DNA of 64,000 nt. Origin: Bacteroidota bacterium. Lineage in GTDB: Bacteria > Bacteroidota > Bacteroidia > B-17B0 > Aurantibacillaceae. This document shows, one piece after another, positions 8,197 to 16,349 of the stretch; the first letter of the stretch is position 1; each line of letters starts with the position of its first letter. A model generated the notes under the pieces. The model made no database searches and had not been told where the DNA came from. It saw only the letters and a program-made list of their open reading frames with translations. Location of the stretch: contig JAUXSA010000145.1 of NCBI GenBank assembly GCA_030681615.1, positions 1-64,000 of the forward strand. The letters are read 5' to 3'. Position numbers and translations under genes: made by a program.

Positions 8197-8595
8197 CTTA
8201 AAAAATATTTATTCGGCTTAATTGTAACAGCCTATGTTATTTCGGCTGTTGGCATTCCAATTTATTTACATTATTGTGGTGGCGAACTTGAAAAAATAAA
8301 TTACGTTGTTAAAGGTACCAGTTGCTGTGGCGGAGAGGAAGACCATTCAATACCTGAAGATGACGATTGCTGCAAGGACGAGAATGTGGTACTTAAAAGT
8401 AACCCCGACTTTACACTTAAACAATTTAACAATTATGATGTTGTAAAGAATTTTTGCGATATTTTTTATGTAGCCCTTCCTTTTGCGGGCCATACTTACA
8501 TGGCTCCTACCCGTTCTAATTTTGCTTCTTTAAAATCACCTCCGCCAAAGCTTCAAACTACTTTGGTCATTTCTACTTCTGTACTCAGAATTTAA
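8197..8595 (+). CDS. HYC_CC_PP-type small protein, no canonical start codon
   Basis: The frame from 8185 to the stop at 8593-8595 encodes a hydrophobic N-terminus (KKYLFGLIVTAYVISAVGIPI), then LHYCGGEL, CCGGEED, DDDCCKDEN and a late SPPP. That order (HYC, paired cysteines, prolines) matches the small HYC_CC_PP proteins that Bacteroidota carry beside HMA proteins and metal-type TonB receptors. An in-frame TGA at 8182 closes the frame upstream, and no ATG, GTG or TTG occurs before a GTG at 8386, which would remove the conserved half. The start given (CTT at 8197, before the two lysines) is a guess. Either a rare start codon is used, or the ATG has been lost or misread. Confidence 0.6.
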   Translation, partial: LKKYLFGLIVTAYVISAVGIPIYLHYCGGELEKINYVVKGTSCCGGEEDHSIPEDDDCCKDENVVLKSNPDFTLKQFNNYDVVKNFCDIFYVALPFAGHTYMAPTRSNFASLKSPPPKLQTTLVISTSVLRI

Positions 8596-8660
8596 TGGTT
8601 AACCGGTATCTACCCGGCAATTTTTTATTACAAAAATTATTAACCATTAAAAAAAATAAA

Positions 8661-9014
8661 ATGAGAACTATTATATTATTTATAGCATTATTTATAACAT
8701 TAACATCAAACGCACAGGATAAAAGCGTTGTAAAAACCTCTACTATTTCGGTAAAAGGTAATTGCGAAGAATGTAAAAAACGTATTGAGAACGCCGCCGA
8801 TATTAAAGGCGTGAAACTGGCCGTGTGGGATGAAGTTACACAGGCTCTTACTGTAACTTACAAAACAGATAAAGTTTCAATAGAACAAATTGAAAAAGCT
8901 ATTGCCGCCAGCGGACATGATGTTGGCGCAGTTAAGGGCAATGATGCGAAGTACAACAATCTTCCTGATTGCTGTAAATACCGTGATAAAAAATGTGAGC
9001 TTCCTAAAAAGTAA
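8661..9014 (+). CDS. Exported heavy-metal-associated (HMA) domain protein
   Basis: A 117-residue protein with a signal peptide (residues 1-19, MRTIILFIALFITLTSNAQ) and an HMA ferredoxin-like domain at about 25-95. The metal-binding CxxC is Cys35 and Cys38 in GNCEECKKRIE. A short tail follows with LPDCCKYR (Cys104, Cys105) and Cys112, which may add ligands. A longer frame reaches back to 8595, but the ATG at 8661 gives a clean signal peptide and is preferred. Such proteins bind copper or a similar soft metal in the periplasm. It stands 3 bases before the TonB receptor gene and probably hands metal to or from it. Confidence 0.85.
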   Translation: MRTIILFIALFITLTSNAQDKSVVKTSTISVKGNCEECKKRIENAADIKGVKLAVWDEVTQALTVTYKTDKVSIEQIEKAIAASGHDVGAVKGNDAKYNNLPDCCKYRDKKCELPKK

Positions 9015-9017
9015 AAC

Positions 9018-11261
9018 ATGAAGATCAGGTATTTACTTGCTTTATTTAGCATAGTAAATATACTATGCGTTAAAGCGCAAGTTAAAGGCAAGGTGGTTGA
9101 GATCTCTCAAAAGAAGGATACCACAGTTGTGCCAGGCGTTACATTGGTATGGGATAAAACTTCCATTGCCACCACTACAGATAAGAACGGAAATTTTAAA
9201 TTAAATACTTCTCCGCAAACCGATCGCCTTATTATTAATGCTATTGGTTACAAGAGCGATACCGTTAGCGTAACCGATACAAGTAAATATCTATTACTTG
9301 TATTAAAGAATGGCGTTGATCTGCAGGAAGTACAAGTTGTGTATTACACAAACGGTACCGAAATTTCTTATTTGAATCCTATTAAAACAGAGATATTAAA
9401 TGAGCGCTCGCTCATGAAAGCGGCCTGTTGTAATTTGTCGGAAAGTTTTGAGACCAACCCAAGTATTGACGTGAATTTTGCAGATGCCGTTAGCGGAACA
9501 AAACAAATTCAAATGTTGGGGCTCTCGGGACAATATGCGCAAATTACAAAAGAGAACATGCCTTACATGCGCGGCCTTGCCGGAAATTACGGGCTCACTT
9601 TTATACCCGGCACATGGATCCAATCTATACAATTAAGTAAAGGTGCAGGCTCTGTGATAAATGGTTACGAAAGTTTTACCGGACAGATAAATACAGAACT
9701 TCAAAACCCCGAGCATTCTGATAAAGTAAATTTTAATGCTTATGGTAACGAGAACGGAAGAAATGAATACAATTTAAATTTAGCGCATCGCGTTAATCAA
9801 AAATTTGCAGTAGGGCTTTTAAATCATGTAAGTTACAATCCATTGGTGCAGGATTTTAATGGCGATGGGTTTGCAGATATACCAACCGGTAAGCAATATA
9901 ATTTTATGAATAAATACGCTTACAATAATGGTAAAAGTTTTGAAGCGCAGTTTGGTGGGTCGTATTTAAAAGATACTCGCAATGGTGGACAATTTAAACA
10001 GACGATCAAAAATTATAACGATACGGTGCCGTTATACAAAATTGGTATTGATAATGAAAGATGGGAAGTGTATAGTAAAACAGGTTTTGTATTTAGGAAA
10101 AAACCCGCTACCAGTATGGGTTTACAGCTTTCATATTTAAACCACGATCAGGTTAATTTTTATGGCAATAATAATTACACAGGCTTGCAAAAAACATTTT
10201 ATGCCAACTACATTTTCCAGGGAATAATTAGAACAACCGACAATACTTATAAGATTGGTGCCAGTTTTTTAAATGATGCTGTAAATGAAACATTTGAATT
10301 GTATAAATACAAACGCCTTGACCAGGTTGCAGGAACATTTTTAGAATTTGCACACAACCGTGGCGAAAAATTTAATGTCATTGCCGGCATTCGTGCAGAT
10401 TACCATAATTATTACGGTTTGTTCTTTACCCCGCGTTTACATTTGCGTTATGCATTTACACAAAATTCGGTACTTCGTTTTAGTGGTGGCAGGGCTTTGC
10501 GCACTGCTAATATTTTTTCGGACAATTCTTATTTAATGGCCTCATCAAGAGAATGGATCGTACAAAGTTCTGATCTTAGCATGCCTTATGGTTTAAAACC
10601 AGAAGTAGGTTATAATTACGGTTTGAACTATACACAAAAGTTTAAAGTCAATTACCGTGATGCTTATATTACTTTGGATGTGTATCGTACTGATTTTAAA
10701 GATCAGGTAGTGGTTGATGTGGATAATAACACGCAACAAGTGTTGATCTATAATTTAGATGGCCCCTCCTACTCTAACACCATGCAGTTTGAATTTAATA
10801 TGGAACCAAAAAAACGTTTCTTTATTAAAACTGCTTACCGTTATGTAGATACAAAAATGGAATTTAAACAGGGTTTAATGCAAAAAGCTATGGTATCAAA
10901 ACACCGTGCCTTTATTAACTTTAGTTACGAAACAAAGAACAGTCACTGGCAATTTGATGCTACTGGGCAATACAACGGCGCTAAACGTTTACCTTCTACA
11001 ACAACTAATCCTACAGATCTTCAGCGCGGAGAATACTCTCCTGAATTTTATAATGTATTAGGACAGATAACTTATTTAACCAAAATATCAAAAGCAGATT
11101 TTAATATTTATTTAGGAGTAGAAAATGCGTTGAACTATAAACAAACAAATCCAATAGTTTCAAGCGATCTGCCCTTTAATAAATATTTTGATGCTAGTAT
11201 GGTTTGGGGACCTATTTATGGAAGAATGTTGTATTTGGGATTGAGGTTGAAGATAAAGTAA
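9018..11261 (+). CDS. TonB-dependent outer-membrane receptor, metal-associated type
   Basis: A 747-residue receptor with a signal peptide (1-21), a carboxypeptidase-like regulatory domain at about 22-100 (GVTLVWDKTSIATTTDKNGNF), a plug domain at about 115-230 and a C-terminal beta-barrel ending in aromatic/hydrophobic alternation (MLYLGLRLKIK). The plug begins with a cysteine pair (KAACCNLSESFETNPS), typical of receptors found beside HMA and HYC_CC_PP proteins. It would import a metal complex using TonB energy; copper is my best guess but is not shown by the sequence. It is the last gene of the 8197-11261 unit and is followed by a palindromic repeat. Confidence 0.88.
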   Translation: MKIRYLLALFSIVNILCVKAQVKGKVVEISQKKDTTVVPGVTLVWDKTSIATTTDKNGNFKLNTSPQTDRLIINAIGYKSDTVSVTDTSKYLLLVLKNGVDLQEVQVVYYTNGTEISYLNPIKTEILNERSLMKAACCNLSESFETNPSIDVNFADAVSGTKQIQMLGLSGQYAQITKENMPYMRGLAGNYGLTFIPGTWIQSIQLSKGAGSVINGYESFTGQINTELQNPEHSDKVNFNAYGNENGRNEYNLNLAHRVNQKFAVGLLNHVSYNPLVQDFNGDGFADIPTGKQYNFMNKYAYNNGKSFEAQFGGSYLKDTRNGGQFKQTIKNYNDTVPLYKIGIDNERWEVYSKTGFVFRKKPATSMGLQLSYLNHDQVNFYGNNNYTGLQKTFYANYIFQGIIRTTDNTYKIGASFLNDAVNETFELYKYKRLDQVAGTFLEFAHNRGEKFNVIAGIRADYHNYYGLFFTPRLHLRYAFTQNSVLRFSGGRALRTANIFSDNSYLMASSREWIVQSSDLSMPYGLKPEVGYNYGLNYTQKFKVNYRDAYITLDVYRTDFKDQVVVDVDNNTQQVLIYNLDGPSYSNTMQFEFNMEPKKRFFIKTAYRYVDTKMEFKQGLMQKAMVSKHRAFINFSYETKNSHWQFDATGQYNGAKRLPSTTTNPTDLQRGEYSPEFYNVLGQITYLTKISKADFNIYLGVENALNYKQTNPIVSSDLPFNKYFDASMVWGPIYGRMLYLGLRLKIK

Positions 11262-11264
11262 AGA

Positions 11265-11382
11265 ACAAATTGTCCTCCTTTGGAGGAGGTGTCCGAAGGA
11301 CGGAGGAGGATAGTAAATGTTTTTAAATTATTTATTTCCTCTCCCACCCTCCGGTCACCCTCTCCAGAGAGGGACATTTTGT
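11265..11382. repeat. Long imperfect palindrome (GTCCTCCTTTGGAGGAGG type)
   Basis: The left arm (ACAAATTGTCCTCC, then GTGTCCGAAGGACGGAGG) and the right arm (CCTCCGGTCACCC, then AGGGACATTTTGT) are imperfect reverse complements around an A/T-rich centre (11312-11335). Half-copies of the same type appear at about 29087-29123 and 35383-35421. It lies between convergent genes and may serve as a terminator for both. Confidence 0.6.
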
Positions 11383-11400
11383 GCCTAATTGGTTTTATTA

Positions 11401-12081
11401 TCAATCCGTTTTATGCTGCAAATTTTTATTCACTTCATAAACTTCTTCCTGTTCTAACTTCAATACACGATAAATTAAAATACTGATGGCTGCCGCAAAA
11501 AAGCACCATACAGAAATTAAATAGGCTTCAAACATTATTTTTGTTGCTAACAACGAGATAACCAGTAAAAATGCGATTGATTTTATTCCTCTTGCTGATG
11601 AAATAAAACTTGGAGCAAGAATAGCTATAACGTACATGATGCTGCTTACTATCATCTGCCCCTGAGTTGATCCAATAACATACGAAATATGGTGATCTTC
11701 AATTTGAGAGTAAACCAAATTAAAGATCATTCGGTATGCTAAAATGGATGATCCTATTACACCAGCAACAACTGGGATCCATAAGAGTTTTTGTCGTCGT
11801 TTGCTTCGTTCCATTAAAAGTATGGCGGCGGGGATCCAAATTGGCCACAAGAACTGCGCGAAAAAAAGAAAGAAATAGGTTGCAGGTGTTTGCCAGGCTT
11901 CGTAACCTGCATAAGATAATGATAGCCATAACAAACCTTCACTTACCTGCTGTATGGCAAATACAAAAGGAATACTTGCATACATTAATTGTGATCGTGT
12001 ACTAACTTTTCGTAAAGTTAAAATACCCATGCCACCTAAAACCGCTGCTGCGCCAAAACTTGCTCCTGCTGAAAAACACAT
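11401..12081 (-). CDS. DUF6629 family membrane protein
   Basis: A 226-residue protein with about seven membrane helices, beginning MCFSAGASFGAAA. The MCFSA.ASF start is the hallmark of the DUF6629 family, which has no known function. Conserved-looking acidic and aromatic residues (FAIQQVSEGLLWLSL) lie in the second helix, and a charged loop (SQIEDHHISY) is near the middle. It is a single-gene unit with a -7 element (12096-12103) 15 bases before the ATG, so the leader is about 9 bases. Confidence 0.8.
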   Translation of the reverse strand: MCFSAGASFGAAAVLGGMGILTLRKVSTRSQLMYASIPFVFAIQQVSEGLLWLSLSYAGYEAWQTPATYFFLFFAQFLWPIWIPAAILLMERSKRRQKLLWIPVVAGVIGSSILAYRMIFNLVYSQIEDHHISYVIGSTQGQMIVSSIMYVIAILAPSFISSARGIKSIAFLLVISLLATKIMFEAYLISVWCFFAAAISILIYRVLKLEQEEVYEVNKNLQHKTD

Positions 12082-12095
12082 AATATTAGTTTCTA

Positions 12096-12103
12096 CAAAT
12101 ATA
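12096..12103 (-). promoter_or_regulatory. -7 element for the DUF6629 gene
   Basis: The minus strand reads TATATTTG (consensus TAnnTTTG), 14 bases from the ATG at 12081. Confidence 0.55.
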
Positions 12104-12182
12104 CTCTTTCAAATTTGATGCCAATAGACCTCAAATTGGGAAACAGAGAAATTTTAAACACATAGAAACATAGGAAAAAAAA

Positions 12183-13136
12183 TTATAACGGACGTGTATT
12201 CAATAGTATCAGGGCAATAGGCGCTGCAAAGATCAGGATATAGAATAATACGATCAAAATACGCTTAAATACATTCAGATCCGACTTTAAATTAACCTGC
12301 AACACTGCCGTTGTATGCTGAACCAATAAAGGCTCTGCAATGGTGTACTCGTATTTCCCAGGTTGTATGCTGGCATATTTTTTTGGGAAAGACATGATCA
12401 GGCAATCACGGATCAACCAATAATCTTTATCCGGCAAATTCTCATAATCGGTATGGTAATTAATTTTTTCCTGGCGTAAATAATCACGTATTTTTTGATG
12501 CTTACTTTCGTTGTAGATCTCTAGTCCTATTAATACGGGAACAACCATCATGATCAAACTATTAGCATAAAGAAAGAGCGCTAACAAACAAACAATAGAA
12601 ATAATACCAAACACTAATCTAATAACATGATTTTCTTTAAAGAATAATGTCTCTATTAAACGACCACCATCTAAAGGATAAAAAGGTAAACAGTTTAAAA
12701 GATTGATGATTAAAAACGTATTTGCCAACAATCTTAAAGTTTCGTTTTGAATATCTATGTTCAGCCAAAATAAAATGCTTCCAATAATAATACCCGGTAC
12801 CGGGCCAGCTAAAATTATTAAACTTAATTGCGCTTGTGAAACCTGTTGTTTTTTTCCTGTTGTAAAAGCGCCTAATAGCGGAACTATAAATATTTTTACA
12901 TTACTGTAATTAAATAATTTCATAAAGGCAAAATGCCCCATTTCATGAATGATAATTACTAATAAAATTGCTGCAATGTATGCGAGGTTTTGGCCAAATA
13001 AAAAATAGAACATTAACCCGTAAACAAATAAACTTATTAATGAGCGCACCAAAGCATTCTGACTTTTTTGAGCCACAACAGGTTTAGGAGGAAAACCACC
13101 TGAACTGCTTTGTTCTGTATTAAAAAAATCGTCCAC
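12183..13136 (-). CDS. Site-2 protease family zinc metalloprotease (M50)
   Basis: A 317-residue membrane protein with the M50 zinc site: HEMGH at residues 64-68 (zinc ligands His64 and His68, catalytic Glu65) and the third ligand Asp156 in PFYPLDGGRL. Both lie in membrane helices, as in intramembrane proteases of the S2P family. A soluble region (about 195-280) and a final helix follow; no PDZ domain is visible. The start is a GTG whose G is shared with the TAG stop of ctaA, so translation is coupled to heme A synthase. The substrate is unknown; release of a membrane-held regulator is the usual role in the family. Confidence 0.85.
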   Translation of the reverse strand: MDDFFNTEQSSSGGFPPKPVVAQKSQNALVRSLISLFVYGLMFYFLFGQNLAYIAAILLVIIIHEMGHFAFMKLFNYSNVKIFIVPLLGAFTTGKKQQVSQAQLSLIILAGPVPGIIIGSILFWLNIDIQNETLRLLANTFLIINLLNCLPFYPLDGGRLIETLFFKENHVIRLVFGIISIVCLLALFLYANSLIMMVVPVLIGLEIYNESKHQKIRDYLRQEKINYHTDYENLPDKDYWLIRDCLIMSFPKKYASIQPGKYEYTIAEPLLVQHTTAVLQVNLKSDLNVFKRILIVLFYILIFAAPIALILLNTRPL

Positions 13137-14203
13137 TAGCTTGTTGCTTTTTTATTAAATAAATGAAAGAGCAAATATATGCAACTTAAAAACAAAAAGA
13201 AGGCTCCTGTTTGATGCAAAGCACCCATAACTACCGGAACCTGGTATAATAAAGTTAAAATACCCAAAATAAACTGTATAGTAACGCCATACACCAACAA
13301 AGTAATACCTGTATTCTGTTGCCTGGTTAATTGTAATTTGTTTGACCTGTACCAGATAAAACAAATTAATGCCACAATAATAAATGCTGTTGTGCGGTGT
13401 ACAAATTGTATACCACTGGCATTCTCAAACATGTTCTCAAAAAAAGAATCTTTCATGGTTACTTGGTCGGGCATCCATTCGTCACCCATTTTTGGCCAGG
13501 TATTAAAAATATGTCCCGGACGAATATGAGAATCATTTCCTTCAACAAAACCGGCGGTGAAAGCACCAAAAATAATTTGAAAAATAAGTATGCAGAAAAA
13601 AACAACAGTTGCTGTTTTTAATTTTTTCCCTTCAGATACCTCAACATTTTCTTTTGGATATATTAACCTCAACGCAAACCAAAATGTAAAGGCAAATAAT
13701 GTAAAGGCACTCATTAAATGCGTTGCGAGCCTGTAATGACTAACAGCAGGCTTATCACGCAAACCACTGTAAACCATCCACCAGCCAATAACGGCCTGCA
13801 TGGCTCCCATAATAAACAACAGGATAAGACCAGGCACCATATTCTTTTTTATTTTCTTTTTTATTAAAAAATAAACAAAACCAATGGCAAAAATATACAT
13901 CATCGTATTGCCAATTGTTCTGTGAATATATTCCCACCAAAAGATGGGTTTAAATTCCTGCAAGGTCATGTTGTAATTTATTTTTTCAAACTCGGGGCTT
14001 TGCTGATATTTCGCGAAACGCTCCTGCCACATTTGTTCATTTACCGGTGGTATAGAGCCCATAAAATTCCAGTCTGTAATAGAAAGGCCTGAGTGTGTTA
14101 AGCGCGTTAAACAACCCACTACCACCATTATGTAAATTAAAAAACAACCAGTCAATAACCAGTAAATAATTTGTTTGTGTGGTGAAGTTGAAATTGGGTT
14201 CAT
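13136..14203 (-). CDS. ctaA: Heme A synthase (COX15/CtaA)
   Basis: A 355-residue eight-helix membrane enzyme that oxidises the C8 methyl of heme O to the formyl of heme A for aa3-type cytochrome oxidases. Family motifs are clear: GCLTRLTHSGLSITDW (30-45), EYIHRTIGN (91-99, heme ligand region His94), SHYRLATHL (155-163), QFVHRTTAF (266-274, His269) and ALHQTGA (328-334, His330). The length and lack of an extracellular cysteine pair fit the COX15-like branch rather than the Bacillus-type branch. A -7 element sits at 14214-14221, so the mRNA leader is only about 5 bases. It overlaps the M50 gene by one base. Confidence 0.95.
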   Translation of the reverse strand: MNPISTSPHKQIIYWLLTGCFLIYIMVVVGCLTRLTHSGLSITDWNFMGSIPPVNEQMWQERFAKYQQSPEFEKINYNMTLQEFKPIFWWEYIHRTIGNTMMYIFAIGFVYFLIKKKIKKNMVPGLILLFIMGAMQAVIGWWMVYSGLRDKPAVSHYRLATHLMSAFTLFAFTFWFALRLIYPKENVEVSEGKKLKTATVVFFCILIFQIIFGAFTAGFVEGNDSHIRPGHIFNTWPKMGDEWMPDQVTMKDSFFENMFENASGIQFVHRTTAFIIVALICFIWYRSNKLQLTRQQNTGITLLVYGVTIQFILGILTLLYQVPVVMGALHQTGAFFLFLSCIYLLFHLFNKKATS

Positions 14204-14213
14204 TAATTGCCTG

Positions 14214-14221
14214 CAAATTTA
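14214..14221 (-). promoter_or_regulatory. -7 element for ctaA
   Basis: The minus strand reads TAAATTTG, matching TAnnTTTG, 10 bases before the ATG at 14203. Transcription would begin almost at the start codon. Confidence 0.6.
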
Positions 14222-14277
14222 CAGCGAAAAGAGATAGGCTGCAAGCGCTATTTTGGTGACATTAGAATGACAATATA

Positions 14278-15756
14278 TCAATTCTCATATGCCCCAATAG
14301 TTACACTGGAAGTATTGCGTGGCATAGCATTCAGGTCAAAAGGAAATTTTAAAACATCAGTAGTGCATTTTGGGTGTGTAAATCCTTTTATTTGCGCTTC
14401 GTTAGTTGCCTGGAAATTGTAATTCTTATAATCGTTAAAAGCTAAATTACCGGTACCAATTTTATTATTTATAAAATGTGCGCCATCCGAAACATCTATG
14501 GTTGTTTTTAACCAACAATTACTAAAAATATGTTTTGGCTGAAAACCAACATCTGAATAATCAAGATCTAAACTTATTTCGTTTGACAAAAGACCGTCTA
14601 CTATACAATTGCCGAAGTAAGCAGAGTCTAAAGGCAATACCTGGCTATCAGTATGGTTATTGATATTAATGGTAGGTTTATCACGCGAATTTTCTTTCTC
14701 CCAAAAGTTAGCAAAGGTGCAATGTAAAAAGGTGTACTTACCTCCCAGTACTAAATTCACAGAATGTTCCTGGCAATTACTAATTACATTATTGCCTGCA
14801 TACACATTATAACCCAAACCATAAAAGCCCCACAAGCTCATGTTCTGAATTTTTGTGTTGGTTATTTTTAAACGGCGTGGCTCATTAAAATTATTGCCAA
14901 ACAATTCTGCCTGCACACCTACGTAACCGTTTTTAATGATGGCATAATTTATCTCATTATTAACGCTTCCTTCGTTTATCCAGATCCTGTCCCACTGCCC
15001 CGGTTCATCTGCATATTCCTTTTCGCGTCGCGCGCCTGTAAAAATAACCTCGTTACCTTTTTGTCCTAATACTTTTAATTCACCATACCTGAATACCCAA
15101 AGCCCGGCTTTGTAATTCATGTAAATACGCGCGCCTGCCTGTATAATTAATTTTTGAGTTGAGTCAACAACCAAATAACCTGTAATAACGTGCGGCTTAT
15201 CATTAAAAAACACAACTGTGGCATTATCCGATTCACTCACTCTTGAATAAGGAAAGTAACTGCCGTCGCTAAATTTAATTGCATCTGTAGGTTTATAATA
15301 GTAGGCGTCTTGTCCCCAGGCTTCCAGATAAACGTTTTGCTCATTGCCGTTCACATTAAAACGAATAGCATCGTTAATAATTAAAGGCGAGTTGGCATTG
15401 TTAGGGTTAACGTTTACCTGTACAAAAACATACATGCTATCGTTTGCTGCAATTTCAATATCTTCAAAAGAAGTGCCTTTGCTGCCGTCGACGTTGATAA
15501 TAAAGGAAGAAGAACTGCCTCCTAATAATTGTATCGAAGAAATTTTAATTCGTTGGTTATTTTTGTTTCGGATACGAAAGTTTCTTGTTGAAGAACCGAT
15601 CGTAGTAAAAACGGTATCAAATAAAATGGAATCTTGTGAGAATTGAAGTTTTGCACCTGAATCGGTAATTAATTTATCTTTTTTGCACGACGAAAAGTCG
15701 AACATTATAAAAGATAATACTGCAATTATAAAGGTTATTTTAATTAAGGTTTTCAC
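14278..15756 (-). CDS. Surface lipoprotein with parallel beta-helix
   Basis: A protein of about 492 residues beginning MKTLIKITFIIAVLSFIMFD with a lipobox ending in SSC followed by KKD, so it is probably an outer-membrane lipoprotein. An N-terminal beta-sandwich region (DSILFDTVFTTIGSSTRNF) resembles ASPM/SPD-2/hydin-like immunoglobulin modules. The rest has right-handed beta-helix features (repeated ITNTKIQNMS, NVISNCQEH, FGNCIVDG turns). I chose the GTG at 15756: a longer TTG start at 15765 lies inside the -7 element (15763-15770). This would make the mRNA essentially leaderless. The function, possibly glycan binding or adhesion, is unproven. Confidence 0.75.
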   Translation of the reverse strand: MKTLIKITFIIAVLSFIMFDFSSCKKDKLITDSGAKLQFSQDSILFDTVFTTIGSSTRNFRIRNKNNQRIKISSIQLLGGSSSSFIINVDGSKGTSFEDIEIAANDSMYVFVQVNVNPNNANSPLIINDAIRFNVNGNEQNVYLEAWGQDAYYYKPTDAIKFSDGSYFPYSRVSESDNATVVFFNDKPHVITGYLVVDSTQKLIIQAGARIYMNYKAGLWVFRYGELKVLGQKGNEVIFTGARREKEYADEPGQWDRIWINEGSVNNEINYAIIKNGYVGVQAELFGNNFNEPRRLKITNTKIQNMSLWGFYGLGYNVYAGNNVISNCQEHSVNLVLGGKYTFLHCTFANFWEKENSRDKPTININNHTDSQVLPLDSAYFGNCIVDGLLSNEISLDLDYSDVGFQPKHIFSNCWLKTTIDVSDGAHFINNKIGTGNLAFNDYKNYNFQATNEAQIKGFTHPKCTTDVLKFPFDLNAMPRNTSSVTIGAYEN

Positions 15757-15762
15757 GTCTTG

Positions 15763-15770
15763 CAAATATA
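15763..15770 (-). promoter_or_regulatory. -7 element deciding the GTG start of the beta-helix lipoprotein
   Basis: The minus strand reads TATATTTG. With initiation about 6 bases downstream, the transcript would begin at or within a base or two of the GTG at 15756. Confidence 0.6.
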
Positions 15771-15894
15771 AACGTAATTATTAGCAAAATAGTATGCTAG
15801 TAGTCTTTTTTGTTAATTCGGAGGATAGCGTATCCCTGTATCTATCAAGGGTGTATTTGCAACTAATATCAATTCCTGAACCTTTATTCCTGTC

Positions 15895-16342
15895 GTCACT
15901 TTTTGCTTGATGACGGCAATGCAAAGCATTGAGCGAGACTGTGTGTTAGCAACCAAAAAACTTCTTTTACAACGCACATGCTGGCTCAAACAGCCACTGG
16001 CAGTTTGCCCTATTCCCACAAGCCGACGTATTTGAATGGCAAAGATTTTTTACGCAAAATCTTATGAGGCCGACTCACTTGGTGTGCTTACGCGTAAAGA
16101 TTTACGATGTAGCTTTGCGGTTAGGTGTTTGAGTTTTCGATCTTGATCTTTTGCAGAGATAGCTAGCGCGCTAAGCTAGGCGATTGGTTGATTAGGCGCA
16201 CAGAAAGTGAGCTTAGCGAGGCAGCGGTTTTGCTTTCGCTGTTCTACGTCGCGAAAGCAAAAATCTCCTTCAAAAGATCAAATGCGTTTTGGTTACTTTT
16301 GCGCGTCAAAAGTGACAAAAAAAATATCAAGCAAAAAGTGAC
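15895..16342. repeat. Non-coding element with 16-bp perfect terminal inverted repeats
   Basis: GTCACTTTTTGCTTGA (15895-15910) and TCAAGCAAAAAGTGAC (16327-16342) are exact inverted copies 448 bases apart end to end. The interior has higher GC than its surroundings, nested short inverted repeats (for example AGCTAGCGCGCTAAGCT near 16160) and only short open frames. The frame at 15813-16019 contains GQTASG and LVANTQS phrases that I recall as recurrent spurious translations in Bacteroidota, which suggests a dispersed element. No transposase is present. It occupies most of the 594-base gap 15757-16349. Confidence 0.6.
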
Positions 16343-16349
16343 ACAAGAC

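Noticed and set aside
8386-8595. Short ORF starting at a GTG
   Set aside because: It is the C-terminal half of the HYC_CC_PP-like frame; starting there removes the signal sequence and first cysteines.
8595-8660. Longer N-terminus for the HMA protein
   Set aside because: The added residues (MVNRYLPGNFLLQ) hide a clean signal peptide that starts at 8661.
11720-12005. Overlapping frames on both strands inside the DUF6629 gene
   Set aside because: They are shadows of the 11401-12081 gene, which has a clear family signature and promoter.
15813-16019. Open frame of 68 codons on the minus strand
   Set aside because: It lies mostly inside the inverted-repeat element, has no start context and contains phrases that recur as spurious translations of Bacteroidota repeats.
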